Of a stretch of 64,000 nucleotides of DNA, positions 59,020 through 64,000 are shown piece by piece. This stretch comes from JBECKX01 sp964468475. Lineage in GTDB: Bacteria; Zixibacteria; MSB-5A5; CAIYYT01. The first letter of the stretch is position 1; every line of letters begins with the position of its first letter. Below the pieces are notes generated by a model. It ran no database searches. It was not told the origin of the DNA and saw only the letters and a list, made by a program, of their open reading frames with translations. The stretch lies in assembly GCA_964468475.1 (NCBI GenBank), contig CAYXUL010000012.1, positions 1 through 64,000 of the forward strand. Reading direction: 5' to 3'. The translations under genes and the position numbers were made by a program.

Positions 59020-61011
59020 TTACTCCGAGTCATTTACAATCGTTACGGAATCAATCTTGTCTCCGACCAACATTTGATCCACCAAATCGAGTCCCTCAAC
59101 GACTTTTCCGAACAATGTATAATGCCCATTCAAGTGTGGTTGTGCCGATTGACAGATGAAGTACTGGCTGCCACCGGTATCTTTGCCCGCGGTGGCCATA
59201 CCAACCGAGCCCTGCAGATAAGGAAGATCGTTGTCTTCGCTACGGATTTCATAGCCCGGCCCACCCCAGCCGTCACCGCGCGGGCAGCCGTCCTGAATGA
59301 CAAAATCAGGCACCACCCGGTGCCAGATCAGGCCGTTATAGAATCCCTGGCGGGTCAGTTTGAGAAAATTGTAAACAGTCTTCGGCGCGCTGTGCGGAAA
59401 CAGCTCAAGAACAACCCGGCCACGTGATGTGTTCAAAGCCACGCGCGGATTGCGGTCACTCCACGCAGTATAGATGCTGTCGTAGTTCTGCTCGGTCACC
59501 ATTGACGTATAGTAGGGCTGTTTCATTTCCACCTTCTCACCTAACGCATCCGCCAGCCGTTGCGCCTGTCTGCGAACCGCGTAGGAACTGTCATTGACGG
59601 CATTCTGAGCTATGTTGTACAGTATATCTGAAGGCGGTAACGCCTCGGGGTACTCCAGAAGGCAATCGAGCAGGGCCCGTTTGACATCAAGGTCGGAGGC
59701 CTCCTGAAACCGCGCGCAAACCTTCTCGATATAGTTACCCAGAGTGTCGCTGTCAATCCGGCTGCACGCCAGCGCAACGAGCATGATATCTTCGTCACGC
59801 AAGGCCTTCTGCAGGTAGTGGTTGGTCAGCGAATCGACTTTCAACTTCAGGATTTGATCCACTGCTTCAGCACGCACCATAGGAATAGTATCTCTTGCCA
59901 GAAACTGCAGGACTTCGGTCGCGCCCGTGTTGGGCTCGAGCGGTGCGCATGCCTGGGCTGCCGCCCGGCGTTTGAACGGATCGGAGGAAGCGGACAAAAC
60001 CTGGATCGCCGGAAATGCCACTTCCTGGGAGAGTCTGGCGATGGCGACTAGCGCATCGCCTTGAAACGGATCGTCATTTTGCTGCAGAAATGGCGCCAGC
60101 TGCATTGCCGTGGAACGATCTCCCAGTTCTCCGGCAGCCTCAATCGCGACCTGGCGAACATAGGGGTGTTCCTCCTTGCCGGTTAGATTCATGATATACG
60201 GAAGCAGCGATTTTGCCCTGAGGCGCCGCGCCGTCTGAATCGCATGATACTTCACTCGCCAACTATTCTCAGGCAGCAACAGCCCCTGAATATCACCGGT
60301 GGCGCTCGTATCGCGAATTACCGCAAGCCCGCGCAGGGAGGAGATGACGATCGGCTCGTCGCTCTCCTGCAGACCAAGCCGGTAGAGCGGTTCGAGCTTC
60401 TCGAACGGTCGTCGCGAGAGAGAGTAGTAGACTGCCCGCTTGATAGTGACGTCATCATTTGCCGCCTGCGCGATTAAGGCATTAAGCGAAACGTCATCTT
60501 TCAGACGGAATAGCGACTCGGCAGCCAGCGCCCGAAATGAGGCGGGCTCGGTGTCATCGTTTAGAATCAGCGACAAGCGCGCGCCGGCCTTTGCTGTTCG
60601 CATTTTGCTAAGCCCTTCAATGGCGCGTGCTTTGGTGGAAGAATCGGTGTCTACACTAAGCTCGATCAAGCGGTCGGCCAGAGCCGTATCACCCAATTGG
60701 CCCGCGGCAAATGCAGCCTCTGCCCGCACGACACGGTTGGTGTCTGCCAACAGCGTCAGCAGGTAAGATGCGGTGGCTGAATCGGCAACCTCTCCGATGG
60801 CGTAAGCCAGCCGTCGACGCACCTCCGGGCTGCTACTGTGAAGCCAGGCCTCGACCTGCGCCTTGTCGAGATGGCGCTGATCCTCGGCGATAGCCAGCGC
60901 AACCAGCTCCTTGCGATGGGCACTCCTTGAGCTGCAACTACCGATCAAAACGATGACGCTCAACGACAGGAGCGCCACCAGTATGAGAATCATCCTCTGC
61001 GACCTGACCAT
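59020..61011 (-). CDS. HEAT-repeat lipoprotein with C-terminal cyclophilin domain
   Basis: 663 residues. A lipoprotein signal (ILILVALLSLSVIVLIGSC, lipobox IGSC) is followed by about 450 residues of HEAT-like repeats (SSPEVRRRLAYAIGEVADSA, DTNRVVRAEAAFAAGQLGDT and so on), then a cyclophilin domain from about residue 510: LNTSRGRVVLELFPHSAPKT, GLIWHRVVPDFVIQDG, GGSQYFICQS and HYTLFGKVVEGLDLV. The catalytic arginine in HRVVPDFVIQ and the Q of SQYF are kept, so it is likely an active prolyl isomerase held in the envelope by its lipid anchor, with the repeats as a client or partner platform. The combination is uncommon. Confidence 0.9.
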   Translation of the reverse strand: MVRSQRMILILVALLSLSVIVLIGSCSSRSAHRKELVALAIAEDQRHLDKAQVEAWLHSSSPEVRRRLAYAIGEVADSATASYLLTLLADTNRVVRAEAAFAAGQLGDTALADRLIELSVDTDSSTKARAIEGLSKMRTAKAGARLSLILNDDTEPASFRALAAESLFRLKDDVSLNALIAQAANDDVTIKRAVYYSLSRRPFEKLEPLYRLGLQESDEPIVISSLRGLAVIRDTSATGDIQGLLLPENSWRVKYHAIQTARRLRAKSLLPYIMNLTGKEEHPYVRQVAIEAAGELGDRSTAMQLAPFLQQNDDPFQGDALVAIARLSQEVAFPAIQVLSASSDPFKRRAAAQACAPLEPNTGATEVLQFLARDTIPMVRAEAVDQILKLKVDSLTNHYLQKALRDEDIMLVALACSRIDSDTLGNYIEKVCARFQEASDLDVKRALLDCLLEYPEALPPSDILYNIAQNAVNDSSYAVRRQAQRLADALGEKVEMKQPYYTSMVTEQNYDSIYTAWSDRNPRVALNTSRGRVVLELFPHSAPKTVYNFLKLTRQGFYNGLIWHRVVPDFVIQDGCPRGDGWGGPGYEIRSEDNDLPYLQGSVGMATAGKDTGGSQYFICQSAQPHLNGHYTLFGKVVEGLDLVDQMLVGDKIDSVTIVNDSE

Positions 61012-61130
61012 AGGGAGAGGTTAATCTATGCCGGGGGATATGACAAGATCGAATTCGGGGCGCTGCGAGGAATTCGGAGGGAGGTACTATTCGAACGGAA
61101 ATGCTATTCGGGGGAGGAACCTGCCCGTGC

Positions 61131-63995
61131 CTATTTCATCAGGATCATCTTGCGCGTTTTGGCAACGTCATTCGTCTCAAGGCGATAGAAGTAGACGCCG
61201 CTGGCAACCTGCTGGCCTTCATCACTGAGCCCGTTCCAAACGACGGAGTAGCTGCCGGCCGGGCGCATCTGATCACTCAAGACAGCGACCCTCTGCCCCA
61301 GACTGTTGAAGACTGTCAGCCGGGTGTGTGATGCTTCCGGCAGTGTGAAGTTGATCCGAGTTATCGGGTTGAACGGGTTCGGATAGTTCTGCTCCAGCAC
61401 AAAGTTATTCGGCAGAACCACATCGTGGTGGTCATTCACCGGCGTAGCGGTGCGGTAAAGGCTCTGAGCTTTGGTCGCGGAAGCAAACAGGTCTTCCTGG
61501 GTCGTTGCCGCCAGTACGGCAAAGGCAAGAGTATCGGACTCTCCCGGCGCGAGATCAAAGGGGCCACAGGCAATTGAATATGATTGATCTTCAGGTGCGA
61601 AGCTCGCAGTATCCTCAAGCCCATGAGTCAAAAACTCATATTTGACGGCCTCGGTAAGCAGCGGGTAAAAGTCGCTGCTGTATATCGTGCCCAGGTTCGT
61701 GATATCCCAGAATGTTGAAACGGTGTCATCGCTCAGTAGAGCGGTACCCCGATAATTGTAAGCACTGTTCTGCCACATATAACCGACTTCGGGTCCCCCT
61801 GGTATCTTATGGAAGCTAACCATATCAGAGCCGGCGGAACCTGCCGGGAAATCCCAGTCGAAATACATGCCGGCGTATAGCCCGTTGATCATTCTGGAGG
61901 TTTCGTTACTTAAAGTAAACTCCAGCACTACGAATTTGCCGTTGCTGGCGCCGTCATAGGTAGCGGTGCGCTGCTCGACCGTAATGCCGATCGGTTTGAA
62001 GGAATAAGAATCATCGAACCGCGAGAAGGTCTCGTGATCTCCCAGGGTACCGTTATCATAGCTGACGAGATTGCCGCCGGGCGCCACGGTAAAATCATGA
62101 TCGATGGAACCCAACACGTTCGAGACCGCATCCGAGACGCTGTCCGGAGATACCCCCATCAAGAAAGCGCACTGAAAGAGATTGTTGACATTGCCGGTGC
62201 CGAGGTACCGGAAACCCAAGCCTCCACCTTCGAACGCTGAACCGTTAGCAAGGCCAAATAGCCCGTAGTTGGTAATCGTGAAGTTGACGCTGTCAGCTGA
62301 GATATTTGCCTTCGATTCCAGCAGCAGCGGGCCAACGCGAAGGAAAAGTGTAATAGTTTTTTCGTAGCCGCTGTCATCAGTGATCCTGAGTTGAACCGTG
62401 GCGTAGGCGCCGAGCAAGAAATCATTCGACACTGCGATGCGGAGCGGGAATGCGTTGCTGGCAGTCGAATCTGTTTCTATGTTGCCAAAAGGAACTATGT
62501 CGCTAGTAATAATATCAACGCCGGGGCCTGGATTTATCAGTTGTCCCTCGACCCCGATAGTCCCCGGGCCCGAATTCTTAAGATTGACCACAAAGTCAAC
62601 TGAGTCTCCCGGGGCAAATTGATCATATTCGAGCGATTGCACAAAGATGTTGACCTGATCATTGGGGGGCAATAATGACATCGCTTTGGGGATGTTGATC
62701 AAGCCGTAGCCGTAAGTATTATCATTTCCCGGGTCACCCATATCCGTGGCGGAGTTCATCAAAGCTAGCTTGATCTCGTCGACGGTAGCATTGGGGTTAT
62801 ACTGCCTCAATAAGGCCACTGCTCCGGAGACGTGAGGGGCGGCAAAAGAAGTCCCGGTGGCGTTCTCTATATAATCCGGTGCGCCGCCCGTATTTGGGTA
62901 ACTCGTAGTGAACACGCTGTCGCCCGGGGCAACNNNNNNNNNNNNNNNNNNNNNNNNNNNNNNNNNNNNNNNNNNNNNNNNNNNNNNNNNNNNNNNNNNN
63001 NNNNNNNNNNNNNNNNNNNNNNNNNNNNNNNNNTCGAGGCAGTTGATGACAGACTGTTTGAATCCCCAGGAATTGTTGACGACGTCAGGAACATCTTCGA
63101 TAGTGTTCGGGTCACCATCGGGGTCGGCAGCCCACTGGAAAGCCTGCAGGTAGTTGGCGCCGGGAATATCGATCACCATCGCGCTGATCCACTGGGCTCC
63201 AAAGGCTACGCCGGTGGTATCACCGGTGATATCGTCTTTGCCAACCATGACTCCCATGGATCGAGTCCCATGAACCGCAGTTTCGTAGTCGAGATCGGGT
63301 GCTGAATGCGGAAAGTCCTGCTGATAGACCGGATCAAACCAGCTTTCGGCAGCGCTGTGATCGACACCGCGCCACGATCCGGCCAATGCGGGATGGGCGC
63401 CATCCACACCGGAATCAAAGCTGCAGACCAGCCTGCCCTGCCCCGTGTAACCAAGTGCCCACATCGAGTCGGCGCCGATCGTGTGCAGATTTGTTGAGGC
63501 GGTGCCCACATGTGCGGACGCACTAATTGACTTTTCCGATTGCCGGGTCGGTCCGCGCAACGCCTCCATGGGAACATCCTCGATCACCGCACCGACATCT
63601 ACCCTGTTAATTATCTGCTGAATAAATGCGGGCTTAGCCTTAACCTGGAAAGCGCTGGCAATCCAATAGCTTTCATAGGAGGCAACATCCCCCGAGGCGA
63701 GCCCCTGTTCCAGAACCTGCTTAATGTCAGCCTGGTTGTCGCGAGCGAATTGCTGCAGCTTCTCGACCAGGATCTCGTGAGATGCCTGGCGCGTGTATTT
63801 GGCAAGTCGATTCTGATTACTGATCTGTTGCACGTCCAGCTGGCCATCCATGAAGACCAGCACGGAGGAAAATTCGTTCGGAGAAGAAGCGTTCAACAGC
63901 GTGTTGAGCTTGTCGGTGGTCCAGGCCTTGCCAGCCGCGCTGGCGGCGGGAAGCAGCGCCAGAAACAGGATGGCAACGAGAAAAGTAGCAGTCAA
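61131..63995 (-). CDS. Secreted subtilisin-like (S8) protease with T9SS-type C-terminal sorting domain; start near window end
   Basis: A hydrophobic start (LVAILFLALLPAASAAGKA) looks like a signal peptide, but only TTG 63995 is seen as a start and the true one may lie beyond the window. An inhibitor-like prodomain covers about 45-150. The catalytic triad is D194 (VCSFDSGVDGAHP), H242 (AVHGTRSMGVM) and the serine in GTSFAAPHVSGAVALLRQY. Part of the catalytic domain falls in the gap at 62934-63033. The C-terminus has FVLEQNYPNPFNPITRINF, LTVFNSLGQRVAVLSDQ and GVYFYRLETND, the layout of a T9SS type A sorting domain that directs export across the outer membrane. Confidence 0.93.
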   Translation of the reverse strand: MTATFLVAILFLALLPAASAAGKAWTTDKLNTLLNASSPNEFSSVLVFMDGQLDVQQISNQNRLAKYTRQASHEILVEKLQQFARDNQADIKQVLEQGLASGDVASYESYWIASAFQVKAKPAFIQQIINRVDVGAVIEDVPMEALRGPTRQSEKSISASAHVGTASTNLHTIGADSMWALGYTGQGRLVCSFDSGVDGAHPALAGSWRGVDHSAAESWFDPVYQQDFPHSAPDLDYETAVHGTRSMGVMVGKDDITGDTTGVAFGAQWISAMVIDIPGANYLQAFQWAADPDGDPNTIEDVPDVVNNSWGFKQSVINCLXXXXXXXXXXXXXXXXXXXXXXXXXXXXXXXXXXVAPGDSVFTTSYPNTGGAPDYIENATGTSFAAPHVSGAVALLRQYNPNATVDEIKLALMNSATDMGDPGNDNTYGYGLINIPKAMSLLPPNDQVNIFVQSLEYDQFAPGDSVDFVVNLKNSGPGTIGVEGQLINPGPGVDIITSDIVPFGNIETDSTASNAFPLRIAVSNDFLLGAYATVQLRITDDSGYEKTITLFLRVGPLLLESKANISADSVNFTITNYGLFGLANGSAFEGGGLGFRYLGTGNVNNLFQCAFLMGVSPDSVSDAVSNVLGSIDHDFTVAPGGNLVSYDNGTLGDHETFSRFDDSYSFKPIGITVEQRTATYDGASNGKFVVLEFTLSNETSRMINGLYAGMYFDWDFPAGSAGSDMVSFHKIPGGPEVGYMWQNSAYNYRGTALLSDDTVSTFWDITNLGTIYSSDFYPLLTEAVKYEFLTHGLEDTASFAPEDQSYSIACGPFDLAPGESDTLAFAVLAATTQEDLFASATKAQSLYRTATPVNDHHDVVLPNNFVLEQNYPNPFNPITRINFTLPEASHTRLTVFNSLGQRVAVLSDQMRPAGSYSVVWNGLSDEGQQVASGVYFYRLETNDVAKTRKMILMK
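62934..63033. other. Assembly gap of 100 N
   Basis: Exactly 100 N inside the subtilase gene; the frame is kept across it only because 100 N plus flanks happen to be read in one frame, so the join must not be trusted. Confidence 0.98.
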
Positions 63996-64000
63996 ACCGG

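Overview
The window looks like a contig from an uncultivated Gram-negative bacterium of the FCB superphylum; a Zixibacteria-like lineage is my best guess. This is inference from gene content: a T9SS-type C-terminal sorting domain on a secreted subtilase, a PorV-like outer-membrane protein, many lipoproteins, 2-oxoglutarate:ferredoxin oxidoreductase instead of a dehydrogenase, and LDH-like malate dehydrogenase. Three runs of exactly 100 N (11963-12062, 39300-39399, 62934-63033) are scaffold gaps of unknown true size. Most genes after 10.8 kb lie on the minus strand.

Layout. 1-73: initiator tRNA (3' end cut by the window edge) with its own promoter. 0.2-3.8 kb: a degenerate MEMO-family protein, a PfkB kinase, DprA and an IMPACT/YigZ protein. 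3.8-10.8 kb, plus strand: a PAP2 phosphatase and a tightly overlapping polysaccharide operon (chain-length determinant, sugar nucleotidyltransferase, heparinase II/III-like protein, O-antigen ligase/polymerase), then an exported isoaspartyl methyltransferase. 10.8-15.8 kb, minus: a gap-truncated MmgE/PrpD protein, pyruvate phosphate dikinase with histone-H1-like tails at both ends, and a small very basic repeat protein with its own promoter and terminator.

16.0-27.3 kb is the most unusual part: one minus-strand run of twelve genes made of three tandem copies of the same four-gene membrane cassette, in the order A (signal peptide, Fn3-like domain, transmembrane segment, conserved domain), B (polytopic), C (membrane-anchored soluble domain) and D (polytopic). 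I recognise no described function. A good promoter lies upstream of the first gene.

27.6-40.8 kb, minus: a lipoprotein, then a central-carbon run transcribed as arcC, cca, sucC, sucD, korD, korA, korB, korC, ndk, larA-like, mdh. It covers 2-oxoglutarate to succinyl-CoA to succinate, nucleotide triphosphate balancing, and malate/oxaloacetate. SucD carries a 129-residue Lys/Ala tail like that of PPDK, while its partner ferredoxin subunit KorD carries an acidic tail. A cyclic-2,3-diphosphoglycerate synthetase-like GTPase/kinase sits next to arcC.

41-50.3 kb, minus: aldehyde dehydrogenase with a strong promoter; an operon running PorV-like protein, SurA-like foldase lipoprotein, SEC59/DGK1-like kinase, threonine aldolase, metallo-beta-lactamase hydrolase; then a Cys-rich HMA protein and two exported thioredoxin-fold proteins. 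50.5-64 kb, minus: dnaE translationally coupled to a rhomboid protease, an M23 peptidase, an Ysh1-like nuclease, a LolA-like exported protein, a HEAT-repeat/cyclophilin lipoprotein and a T9SS-sorted subtilase. Several of these (foldases, thioredoxins, proteases, lipoproteins) serve the cell envelope.
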